Below, piece after piece: positions 35,401 to 43,935 of a stretch of DNA of 64,000 nt. This DNA is from Bradyrhizobium diazoefficiens. GTDB taxonomy: Bacteria > Pseudomonadota > Alphaproteobacteria > Rhizobiales > Xanthobacteraceae. Location: contig NZ_JAENXS010000001.1 in assembly GCF_016612535.1 (NCBI RefSeq), positions 2,443,501-2,507,500 of the forward strand, read 5' to 3'. The notes under the pieces are model-generated. The model was not told the origin of the DNA. It saw only the letters and a program-made list of their open reading frames with translations, and made no database searches. The position numbers and the translations under genes are program-made. Numbering within the stretch: the stretch's first letter is position 1; every line of letters starts with the position of its first letter.

Positions 35401-35949
35401 GGTCCCCCCCTGGCGGGTGGCGAGATCAATCGGCGAAACGTAAATTTCGCCCGGCGCCAGTCGCATTGTGTCCTGGAAATAGGCTCGCTCGCTCTTGCGC
35501 TCCAATTCGCCGTTGGGGACGATTCGTGCTGTGCCGTTCGGACCGGCGCGATCGACGTGGACCAGCTCGCGCTCGTCATCGTCGACACCGATGATTCGAA
35601 ACTGGCCGTAGCTGGGTTTGGCCTCGATCTCGGCCGCGAGTCGCGCCGCGATGCGCTCGCGCCAGGTTTGCTCCGAAACGCCGTCGACAGCGTCGATGCC
35701 ACCACCGATGTGGGCGCGGATCAGACCGTTGATGGCTGCGGCGGAGCGATAGCCGAGCAGATCGCCGCGAGCTCCGGCAACGTAGGATTCGAGATTGGTC
35801 GCCAGCAGGCGTGACTGGGCTTCGACCCGTTCCAGGACCCGCGGAATGACGGCTTGGCTGATGTTGCGATAGCCCAGCCAGCCGACTGCGGCCACCGTAA
35901 CCGCGACCAGCAGGATCATTGCGACGGCCAGCCGGGTTGCGAGCGTCAT
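32446..35949 (-). CDS. Membrane hybrid sensor kinase (dCache-HAMP-PAS-PAS-PAS-HisKA-ATPase-receiver)
   Basis: 1167 residues. Transmembrane helix at about 7-27, a periplasmic double-Cache-like sensor at 30-320 (YFQDTMRLAPGEIYVSP, TLRVATPLF), second transmembrane helix 324-345, HAMP about 345-400, three PAS domains between about 415 and 795, HisKA with His near 810, ATPase, and receiver with Asp near 1099. It reads out a small periplasmic ligand, unknown. It starts 67 bases after the response regulator at 36017-36445 and is probably cotranscribed with it. Its C-terminal half was duplicated to give the downstream kinase. Confidence 0.92.
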   Translation of the reverse strand: MTLATRLAVAMILLVAVTVAAVGWLGYRNISQAVIPRVLERVEAQSRLLATNLESYVAGARGDLLGYRSAAAINGLIRAHIGGGIDAVDGVSEQTWRERIAARLAAEIEAKPSYGQFRIIGVDDDERELVHVDRAGPNGTARIVPNGELERKSERAYFQDTMRLAPGEIYVSPIDLATRQGGTTAPHIPTLRVATPLFTPDGKPFGIIIANIDMRPALDRIRSTTDRGGEIYVVNLRGDYLVHPDRTREFGASRGRPTNWRDDFPFFAAQTGKLEGSTQLVADRSGPSGAAIAPALLAGKDWVAVIETVPPAVFGRVPAAIQKTSLLVGLLAVLAAASLAVLLARSLTRPIGRLTAAVEAIGSGRPADIPVDASGETGVLARAFAQMVEETRAKTAALEREVQEHRRTEAARSHHAARERLFSAAVESSDDAIVMQSLDAIITGWNPAAERLYGHSAEEAIGKSTSIIVPPDRREQGKDYLQRIARGEPIERFETIRLRKDGTPVEISLSLSPIRGPSGEIVGVCGSASSLTEARRAERALQQQIEERRQLFDTSQDLIMIMNSQGAVVQISPSCEAILGYRPAEMIGRSGADFIHPAHLDQSREEMRALRRGGHPKLADTRCIHKDGREVWLSWLGSWSDQANRYFFVGRDMTEARHAEESLRESEQLARNIVETALDAFVQTDDRSTILNWSSRAEELFGWRREEALGRNAVDLIVAESERERVKAGLARFLDSRDSQTLSRRRDLMVRRRDGKEFKAELSVTALRRREGVLFNVFYRDLTDKIASEERIRHAEKMEAVGQLTGGVAHDFNNILTVITGTIEILADAVAKEPELAAITKMIDEAAGRGAELTQHLLAFARKQPLQPREIDINSLVIDTAKLLRPTLGEQIQIESVFEEESCVAIVDPNQLTTAILNLALNARDAMPDGGKLIVETGAAYLDEVYASANDVAPGHYVLIAVSDTGSGIAANMLTRVFDPFFTSKGPGKGTGLGLSMVYGFIKQSAGHIKIYSEEGHGTTIKMYLPPGKTPTAVGEGVTPASIEGGHETILVVEDDRLVRDYVLAQLHSLGYVTLQAANAAEALAIVTSGKPFDLLFTDVIMPGKMNGRQLADELLKTRPELRVVYTSGYTENAIIHHGRLDSGVLLLAKPYRKSDLARILRKALDS

Positions 35950-36016
35950 GTTGGCCTTCGCGCCGCGTCGAGAATGGACCCGAATGTTCCGCTACGGTGC
36001 GACATGGATGATCCCG

Positions 36017-36445
36017 TCATCGGCTTCCGGCGCCGGCATCGGGTTGCGGGCGGGATGATGGTTGCGCCGATTTCAGGCAGCCGTCGACCGCGGCCAGCAA
36101 TACGTCGGCCCGGAACGGCTTCTGCAGGCTCGCGACGGCGCCGAGCTTGGTCGCCATCTTCAAAAAGTCCGGCTCGGCATAGGCGTCCGGCGTGATCGAG
36201 CGGCCGGAAATGACGATGATCGGAATGGTTGCTTGCAGCGCCCGGACATGGCGCATCGTCTCCAGCCCGTCCATGCCGGGCATGAAGATATCGAGGAATA
36301 GCAGGTCGAATTGATTGCCCTCGACCAGAGCGAGCCCCTTGCGGCCATCGCCGGCGACCGTCACGTGGTGACCGGCCCGCTCCAGGAGCAGCCGGATCGT
36401 GAGCTGAACGGCCGGGTCGTCATCCACGATCAGGATGTTGGCCAC
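36017..36445 (-). CDS. Single-domain response regulator
   Basis: 142 residues, receiver only: NILIVDDDPAVQLTIR, Asp52 in LLFLDIFMPGMDGLE, Ser in VISGRSI, Lys in LQKPFRA. Contains the PDFLKMATKLGA segment shared with the regulator at 22228. It precedes the large sensor kinase on the same strand and is likely its partner; the tail is Ser/Pro/Arg-rich. Confidence 0.88.
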   Translation of the reverse strand: MANILIVDDDPAVQLTIRLLLERAGHHVTVAGDGRKGLALVEGNQFDLLFLDIFMPGMDGLETMRHVRALQATIPIIVISGRSITPDAYAEPDFLKMATKLGAVASLQKPFRADVLLAAVDGCLKSAQPSSRPQPDAGAGSR

Positions 36446-36510
36446 GTCATCAACCTCCGGGTCGGGCAGGAATGTTCCCCGCGACCCAAATCAAAGCTCC
36501 AATGCGAAAT

Positions 36511-36614
36511 TGTTGCGCGGATTCCGCTCAGCCTGCAAGCACTTCGCGCTCCATCCGATCGTCGGCCGCCGCGCCTTTGTTCCGGCGCGAACCATATGCA
36601 TGCTTGCGTGCAGA
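36511..36614 (-). promoter_or_regulatory. Candidate control region of the regulator-kinase operon
   Basis: TATGCAT-N6-GTGCAGA (36595-36614), CTGCAAGCA (36533-36541) and TGTTGCGCGGATT (36511-36523), read on the plus strand. Order and spacing match 32327-32429. The sequence between the blocks is not conserved, which points to selection on the blocks. Confidence 0.6.
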
Positions 36615-36634
36615 TGGCTCCTCGGCGCGCGCAC

Positions 36635-37339
36635 CTAGTCGGTGAGGTACTCGGGATAGCGGCTTCGGATCGCGTCCAGCTCGCTCAACGTGCCTGACAG
36701 GTGCTTGCGCAGATGCTGCTGTGCCGCATCGGCGTCTGCTGCTTCAATGGCGCGCGCGATCAGTCTGTGATGGCGCACGATGTTCTGGGCCTTGCCGGGC
36801 GAAGGCAGATGCAGCCGGCGCAGCCGGTCGATATGTCCGCTGCGGCTGCGCACCAGCATCCAGAGGTCCTGCTTTCCGGCGGCGGCATAGAGCTGAGCGT
36901 GGAAATCATTGTCGCCGGCCATGAAGGCCTCGAAGTCGCCGGCCTTGGCGAATTGCTGTTGCAGCGCGATGGCGTGGTCCAGACGAATGATCAGGGACGG
37001 ATCTGGCTTGTCTGCAAGGAGCCGGACGATCTCCAGCTCCAGCGCCTGGCGCAGAAAATGTGCCTGTTGCGCGCGATCGACGTCGATCTGGCTGACCACG
37101 GTCGCATGCTGCGGGAACACATCGACCAGACCCTCTTCCTCGAGCCGCATCAGTGCGTCGCGCACCGGCGTCGAGCTGACGCCGAACTGGCCGGCCAATT
37201 CGGCGCGCGACAGCGGCGCACCGGGCGGAAGCTCCAGGGCGATGATCGCGTTGCGCAGCCGCTCGAACACCTGCGGCGCGGCCTGCCGGGCGCGGTCGAG
37301 CCGGGCAGTCGCGCGCGGCGCGGGATGGGCTGATTCCAT
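36635..37339 (-). CDS. GntR-family repressor, FadR/FCD subfamily
   Basis: 234 residues. Winged HTH at 20-85 (VFERLRNAIIALELPPGAPLSRAELAGQFGVSSTPVRDALMRLEEEGLV), then an FCD ligand-binding domain with the metal-binding histidines in NDFHAQLY, RHHRLIARAI and QHLRKHL. FCD regulators usually sense carboxylates or sugar acids. It is divergent from the transport and catabolic genes that start at 37434, with a perfect palindrome between them, so it is the probable local repressor and the sugar acid or a breakdown product the inducer. Confidence 0.92.
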   Translation of the reverse strand: MESAHPAPRATARLDRARQAAPQVFERLRNAIIALELPPGAPLSRAELAGQFGVSSTPVRDALMRLEEEGLVDVFPQHATVVSQIDVDRAQQAHFLRQALELEIVRLLADKPDPSLIIRLDHAIALQQQFAKAGDFEAFMAGDNDFHAQLYAAAGKQDLWMLVRSRSGHIDRLRRLHLPSPGKAQNIVRHHRLIARAIEAADADAAQQHLRKHLSGTLSELDAIRSRYPEYLTD

Positions 37340-37365
37340 GGCGACGGCTCCGGCGGACTTGCCTT

Positions 37366-37391
37366 TGATGCACTAATGCATTAGTGCATCA
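37366..37391. promoter_or_regulatory. Perfect 26-bp palindrome, probable GntR operator
   Basis: Arm TGATGCACTAATG is followed directly by its reverse complement, with no spacer and no mismatch. It lies 27 bases before the GntR start and 43 bases before the ABC receptor start, so it could control both directions. The inner ACTAATGCATTAGT resembles operators of FCD-type regulators. Confidence 0.85.
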
Positions 37392-37433
37392 GCGCGGTCG
37401 CGCGTCAATGCCGACCGGAGGAAACGAACAACA

Positions 37434-38444
37434 ATGATGAAGCTCTTCCAGATTGGCTTTGCCGCCATCGTCTTGACGGCCGCAACGGCCCTGCCGGTGA
37501 AGGCACAGCAGAAATCCGAGATCTCCCTGTCGCGGCAGCCCGGCATTTTCTACATGCCGAGCCACATCATGGAGAAGCAGAAGCTGATCGAGAAGCACGC
37601 GGCTTTGCTCGGCGTGCCGAATGTCACCACCAAATGGGTGACCTTCTCGGGCGGCGGTGCGCAGACCGATGCGCTGCTCGCAGGCGGCGTCGACATCCTC
37701 AACACCGGCACGGGCAATCTGCTGCTGCTGTGGGATCGCACCCGCGGCGGCGTGAAGGGGATCGTCGCGACCTCGGCGCAGCCGATGACGCTGATCAGCC
37801 GCGACGCCAACATCAAGTCGATCAGGGATTTTGGTCCGGGCGACAAGATCGCGGTGCCGACGGTGAAGATCTCGACGCAGGCGATCGTGCTTCAGATCGC
37901 GGCCGCCGAGGCCTTCGGTGCCGACCAATGGTCGAAGCTCGATGCCAACACCGTTCAGCTCGGCCATCCCGACGCCTATGCGGCACTCGCCAATCCCAAG
38001 CATGAGGTGCACAATCATTTCTCGATCCCGCCCTTCACGTTCCTGGAACTGAAGAACGTGCCGGGCGCGCATGTCGTGCTGAATTCACCCGATGTCATGG
38101 GCGGCCCGCTCAGCCAGGCGCAGTTCTTCACCACGACGAAATTCGCCGACGCCAATCCCAAGATCATCCAGGCGGTGCGTGATGCCACCAAGGAGGCGCA
38201 GGACCTGATCCGCAGCGACACCAAACAAGCGGTCGAGATCTACAAGGAGATCACCGGCGACAAGACCTCGCTGGAGGAGCTGCTCGATCTCCTCAAGCAG
38301 CCCGGCATGATGGAGTGGAATCTCGAGCCGCAGGGTACGATGAAATTCGCCGCCCATCTTTACAAGACCGGCACGCTGAAGACCCAGCCCAAGGCCTGGA
38401 CGGACTATTATCTCCCCGTCGCGCACGACCTGAAAGGCAACTGA
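37434..38444 (+). CDS. ABC transporter substrate-binding protein (NMT1/SsuA-like)
   Basis: 336 residues with a signal peptide ending about PVKAQQ. The mature part (EISLSRQPGIFYMPSHIMEKQKLIEKHA, then FSGGGAQTDALLAGGVDI) is the NMT1/THI5-like fold used by nitrate, sulfonate, taurine and pyrimidine-precursor importers. Here the gene context points to a sugar acid or lactone-derived acid. ATPase and permease follow in the same operon; the stop overlaps the ATPase start. Confidence 0.9.
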   Translation: MMKLFQIGFAAIVLTAATALPVKAQQKSEISLSRQPGIFYMPSHIMEKQKLIEKHAALLGVPNVTTKWVTFSGGGAQTDALLAGGVDILNTGTGNLLLLWDRTRGGVKGIVATSAQPMTLISRDANIKSIRDFGPGDKIAVPTVKISTQAIVLQIAAAEAFGADQWSKLDANTVQLGHPDAYAALANPKHEVHNHFSIPPFTFLELKNVPGAHVVLNSPDVMGGPLSQAQFFTTTKFADANPKIIQAVRDATKEAQDLIRSDTKQAVEIYKEITGDKTSLEELLDLLKQPGMMEWNLEPQGTMKFAAHLYKTGTLKTQPKAWTDYYLPVAHDLKGN

Positions 38445-39205
38445 TGGCGCTGCTCGACGTCAGCGGGGTGACGCTGCGCTACAAGACCTCCAGCGCTGTC
38501 GTCACCGCCACCGAGAGGGTGAGCTTCTCCGTCGACAAGTCCGACCGCTTCGTGCTGCTCGGCCCGTCCGGCTGCGGCAAGTCGACCCTGCTGAAGGCGG
38601 TCGGCGGCTACATGTCACCGAGCGAAGGCCGCATGACGATCGGCGATCGTGAGATCCGCGGCCCCGGTGCCGACCGCATGATGATCTTCCAGGAATTCGA
38701 CCAGCTCTTGCCGTGGAAGAGCGTACTCGCCAACGTGATGTTTCCGCTGCTCACCGCGCGAAAGCTGTCGCGCAAGGACGCCGAAGCTCGCGCGCGGGCC
38801 TATATCGACAAGGTCGGTCTCACCCGCGTGGTCGACGCCTATCCGCACACGCTCTCCGGCGGCATGAAGCAGCGCGTCGCGATCGCGCGCGGCATGGCGA
38901 TGGAGCCGGACATCCTGCTGATGGACGAGCCGTTCGCGGCGCTCGACGCGCTGACGCGGCGAACCTGCCAGGACGAGCTGCTCCAGCTCTGGAGCGAGAC
39001 CAAATTCACCGTGCTGTTCGTGACACATTCGATTGCGGAAGCCATTCGCATCGGCAACCGCATCCTGCTGCTGTCGCCGCATCCCGGCCGGGTCAAGGCC
39101 GAAGTGGTTGATGTCGACAAGGTCACGAACGAGGACGGAAGTGCGGGCCGGCTGGAGAAGGAGATCCACGATTTCCTGTTCGCCGGCGAAGCCACCGCGC
39201 ATTGA
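38444..39205 (+). CDS. ABC transporter ATPase (SsuB/TauB-like)
   Basis: 253 residues. Walker A GPSGCGKST at 40-48, signature LSGGMKQR, Walker B ILLMDEPFAALD, and the switch His in VTHSIAEA. The ATG shares a base with the stop of the receptor gene (TGATG), indicating coupled translation; the longer open frame upstream is antisense-like overlap and is not used. Confidence 0.93.
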   Translation: MALLDVSGVTLRYKTSSAVVTATERVSFSVDKSDRFVLLGPSGCGKSTLLKAVGGYMSPSEGRMTIGDREIRGPGADRMMIFQEFDQLLPWKSVLANVMFPLLTARKLSRKDAEARARAYIDKVGLTRVVDAYPHTLSGGMKQRVAIARGMAMEPDILLMDEPFAALDALTRRTCQDELLQLWSETKFTVLFVTHSIAEAIRIGNRILLLSPHPGRVKAEVVDVDKVTNEDGSAGRLEKEIHDFLFAGEATAH

Positions 39206-39216
39206 GGGAGCCGCTC

Positions 39217-40076
39217 ATGGGCGAAGCGAGAATATTGCTGCGTGACGCGCCGATTGTGGCCACGAGTGGCGCAGCCGAAGTCGAGCGCAAGCTCAGCGCG
39301 CCTGAAATGTTGTGGAACGACGGCTTCGTCCGGAAGGCCGTCATCATCCTGTTCCTGGCAGCGGTCTGGGAGGCTTACGGCGTTTATCTCGACAATCCTT
39401 TGTTGTTTCCGACGCTGCACGATACGATCGTCACGCTGTGGGAGCGCGTGAAGGACGGCACCATTCCGCTGCGGGCCTGGGCCTCGCTGAAGGTGCTGTT
39501 CATGGGATACTCGGCCGGCATCGCGCTCGCCGCCATTTTCACGGTCCTCGCCATCTCGACCCGCATCGGCACCGATTTCCTGGAGACGGTGACGGCGATG
39601 TTCAATCCGTTGCCGGCGATTGCGCTGCTGCCGCTCGCCTTGATCTGGTTCGGGCTCGGCAATGGCAGCCTCGTTTTCGTGCTGATTCATTCGGTGCTGT
39701 GGCCGGTCGCGCTCAACACTCATTCCGGTTTCAAGAGCGTGTCCAACACGCTGCGTATGGTCGGGCGCAATTACGGCCTGCGCGGACTGCCCTATATCGC
39801 CAGGATCCTGATCCCCGCGGCCTTCGGCTCGATCCTCACCGGCCTCAAGATTGGCTGGGCCTTTGCTTGGCGCACGCTGATCGCGGCCGAGCTGGTGTTC
39901 GGTGTGTCCTCGGGGCAGGGCGGACTCGGCTGGTTCATCTTCGAGAACCGCAATCTCCTCGATATACCTGCAGTCTTCGCAGGCCTCTTGACGGTGATTA
40001 TCATCGGGCTCTTTGTCGAGAACCTGATCTTCCGCGCCATCGAGCGGAACACCGTCCAGAAATGGGGCACGCAATC

Positions 40077-40080
<4 letters not shown>
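39217..40080 (+). CDS. ABC transporter permease (SsuC/TauC-like)
   Basis: 287 residues with about six transmembrane segments and the coupling-loop region GRNYGLRGLPYIARILIPAAFGSILTGLKIG typical of BPD permeases. Start 39217 is chosen for the GAGGGAG ten bases upstream. Its stop overlaps the dehydratase start (ATGA). Confidence 0.92.
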
Positions 40081-41813
<1,733 letters not shown>

Positions 41814-41822
41814 AGGATGCAT

Positions 41823-42542
41823 ATGACAAAACTCAGCGAAGCCACCCGCAACAAGCTCAAAGCCGTCTCCACCGCCACCGTCGCCACCGCCTTGTTCAAG
41901 CGTGGTCTGCGCATCCAGATGATCCAGGACGTGCACCCGTTGGGTCACGACCAGCCGACCATGGTCGGCGAGGCCTTCACGCTGCGCTACATGCCGGCGC
42001 GCGAGGACCTCAACACCATCGATGTTTTTAAGGATCGCTCGCATCCGCAGCGCAAGGCGGTCGAGGATTGTCCGGCAGGCAGCGTGCTGGTGATGGACAG
42101 CCGCAAGGACGCGCGCGCGGCCTCGGCCGGCGCGATCCTGGTGACGCGGCTGATGAAGCGTGGCGTCGCCGGCGTCGTCACCGATGGTGGCTTTCGCGAT
42201 TCCGCCGAGATCGCGAAACTCGGCATCCCCGCCTACCATCATCGCCCCTCAGCGCCGACCAATCTGACGCTGCATCAGGCGATCGAGATCAATGTCCCGA
42301 TCGGCTGCGGTGACGCGCCGGTGTTTCCCGGCGACGTCATTCTCGGCGATGCCGACGGCGTCATCGTCATCCCCGCGCATCTTGCGGACGAGATCGCCAA
42401 CGAAACCTTCGAGATGACCGCGTTCGAGGATTTCGTCACCGAGGAAGTCGGCAAGGGCCGGGGCATCTTCGGTCTTTATCCCGCGACCGATCCGCAAACG
42501 CTCACCGATTTCGCGGAATGGCGGAAGAAGAACGGCCGCTAG
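41823..42542 (+). CDS. RraA-family class II aldolase/decarboxylase-like protein
   Basis: 239 residues. The RraA/HMG-aldolase fold shows GAILVTRLMKRGVAGVVTDGGFRDSAEI with the conserved Arg-Asp pair, and PIGCGDAPVFPGDVILGDADGVIVIP. Stand-alone enzymes of this family cleave or decarboxylate 2-keto acids with a divalent metal. In this operon it would act after the dehydratase. An ATG two codons upstream (41817) is possible. Confidence 0.86.
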   Translation: MTKLSEATRNKLKAVSTATVATALFKRGLRIQMIQDVHPLGHDQPTMVGEAFTLRYMPAREDLNTIDVFKDRSHPQRKAVEDCPAGSVLVMDSRKDARAASAGAILVTRLMKRGVAGVVTDGGFRDSAEIAKLGIPAYHHRPSAPTNLTLHQAIEINVPIGCGDAPVFPGDVILGDADGVIVIPAHLADEIANETFEMTAFEDFVTEEVGKGRGIFGLYPATDPQTLTDFAEWRKKNGR

Positions 42543-42626
42543 CTCGTTCGCGCCAGCACCAAATCACGTCCAGAAACAGGCCCGCCTTATCGAGAGCCGG
42601 CCTTTGATCAAGCAGGGAGGACTTTC

Positions 42627-43718
42627 ATGACTTTCACACGACGCAATCTTTTGGCCCGCGCTGGAGCAACCGCAGCTTCCGCATTGCTCGTCCGCGCTGC
42701 CGGCGCCCAGTCGTTTCCGTTCACGCCGGCTCAGCGCTATCCGGACCCGGCGGTCCAGATCCTCGATCCGAGCTTCGCCAAGTATCGGCTCTATTCGTCG
42801 ACGCTCGAGCAGGTCGCGACCGGCCTGCGCTGGGCTGAAGGTCCGGTCTATTTCCCGGACGGCGGCTATTTGCTGTTCTCCGACATTCCCAACAACCGGA
42901 TCATGAAGTTCGACGAGAAGACCGGGCAGACCAGCGTGTTCCGCGCCAACGCCAATTACGCCAACGGCAATGCGCGCGACCGCCAGGGCCGCCTCGTCAC
43001 CTGCGAGCACTCCGTCACCCGCCGCATCACCCGGACCGAGAAGGACGGCAAGATCACCGTGCTCGCCGACAAATTCGAGGGCAAGCGGCTGAACGCGCCG
43101 AACGACATCGTGGTGAAGTCCGACGACAGCATCTGGTTCACCGATCCGACCTTCGGCATCGGCGGCGAGTGGGAGGGCAAGAAGGAGAAGCCCGAGCAGG
43201 CCACCACCAACGTCTACCGCATCGCCAAGGACGGCAAGCTCACAGCTGTTCTCACCGACCTCGTCAATCCGAACGGTATCGCGTTTTCGCCGGACGAGAA
43301 GAAGCTCTACATCGTCGAGTGGAAGGGCACGCCCAATCGCAGCATCTGGAGCTACAATGTCGGCGACGACGGTAGCCTGAGCGGCAAGACCAAGCTGATC
43401 GACGCCGCCGACCAGGGCTCGCTCGACGGTTTTCGCGTGGACCGCGACGGCAATCTCTGGTGTGGCTGGGGCTCGAATGGCGCGTTGGCATCCGAGCCGA
43501 CCGATGTCGGTGGCCGCAAGGTCTACCAGCTCAAGGGCAGATCTGAGGATCTCGATGGCGTCATGGTGTTCAACCCCGAAGGCAAGCCGCTCGCCTTCAT
43601 CAAGCTGCCCGAACGCTGCGAAAATCTCTGTTTCGGCGGGCCGAAGAACAACCGCCTCTATATGGCGAGCTGTCATTCCATCTACGCGCTCTATGTGGAG
43701 GCGCAGGGGGCGGTGTGA
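42627..43718 (+). CDS. Exported SMP-30/gluconolactonase-family lactonase
   Basis: 363 residues with a Tat signal (TRRNLLARAGATAASALLVRAAGA). The beta-propeller shows WAEGPVYFPDGGYLLFSDIPNNRI, LNAPNDIVVKSDDSIWFTDPTFG and VNPNGIAFSPDEKKLY, with Glu, Asn and Asp residues at metal-binding places of SMP-30 lactonases. Located in the periplasm, it could open a sugar lactone before uptake by the ABC importer. It is preceded by GCAGGGAGG and is the last gene of the operon before a palindromic repeat. Confidence 0.9.
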   Translation: MTFTRRNLLARAGATAASALLVRAAGAQSFPFTPAQRYPDPAVQILDPSFAKYRLYSSTLEQVATGLRWAEGPVYFPDGGYLLFSDIPNNRIMKFDEKTGQTSVFRANANYANGNARDRQGRLVTCEHSVTRRITRTEKDGKITVLADKFEGKRLNAPNDIVVKSDDSIWFTDPTFGIGGEWEGKKEKPEQATTNVYRIAKDGKLTAVLTDLVNPNGIAFSPDEKKLYIVEWKGTPNRSIWSYNVGDDGSLSGKTKLIDAADQGSLDGFRVDRDGNLWCGWGSNGALASEPTDVGGRKVYQLKGRSEDLDGVMVFNPEGKPLAFIKLPERCENLCFGGPKNNRLYMASCHSIYALYVEAQGAV

Positions 43719-43760
43719 GGCTTGTTTGTGGGGCCGGTAACTCGCCCCACAGCTTCTGCC

Positions 43761-43910
43761 GTCGTCCCGGCGAAGGCCGGGACCCTTAACCCAGGGAGTA
43801 GTTTGGCGAAGACTGGTAGTTGCGCGCTACTGCTACCTTTATTTCACCGATGGATCACGCGGTATGGGTCCCGGCCCCCCATGCGCAATTGCGCACTAGG
43901 CCGGGGCGAC
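43761..43910. repeat. Palindromic repeat with a nested TGCGCAATTGCGCA palindrome
   Basis: Same outer arms as 7742-7860 (GTCGTCCCGGCGAAGG on the left). The right arm is interrupted by about 20 bases containing TGCGCAATTGCGCA, itself a perfect palindrome. It lies between the convergent lactonase and oligopeptidase genes. A half copy of the right arm is seen near 46140-46155. Confidence 0.85.
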
Positions 43911-43935
43911 GTTGTGGAGGCATTTGCGCGAAATG

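Noticed and set aside
39312..40076. Extended N-terminus for the sugar-acid dehydratase
   Set aside because: The extra 255 codons overlap the permease gene in another frame and have no family resemblance. The family start is the ATGA overlap at 40077.
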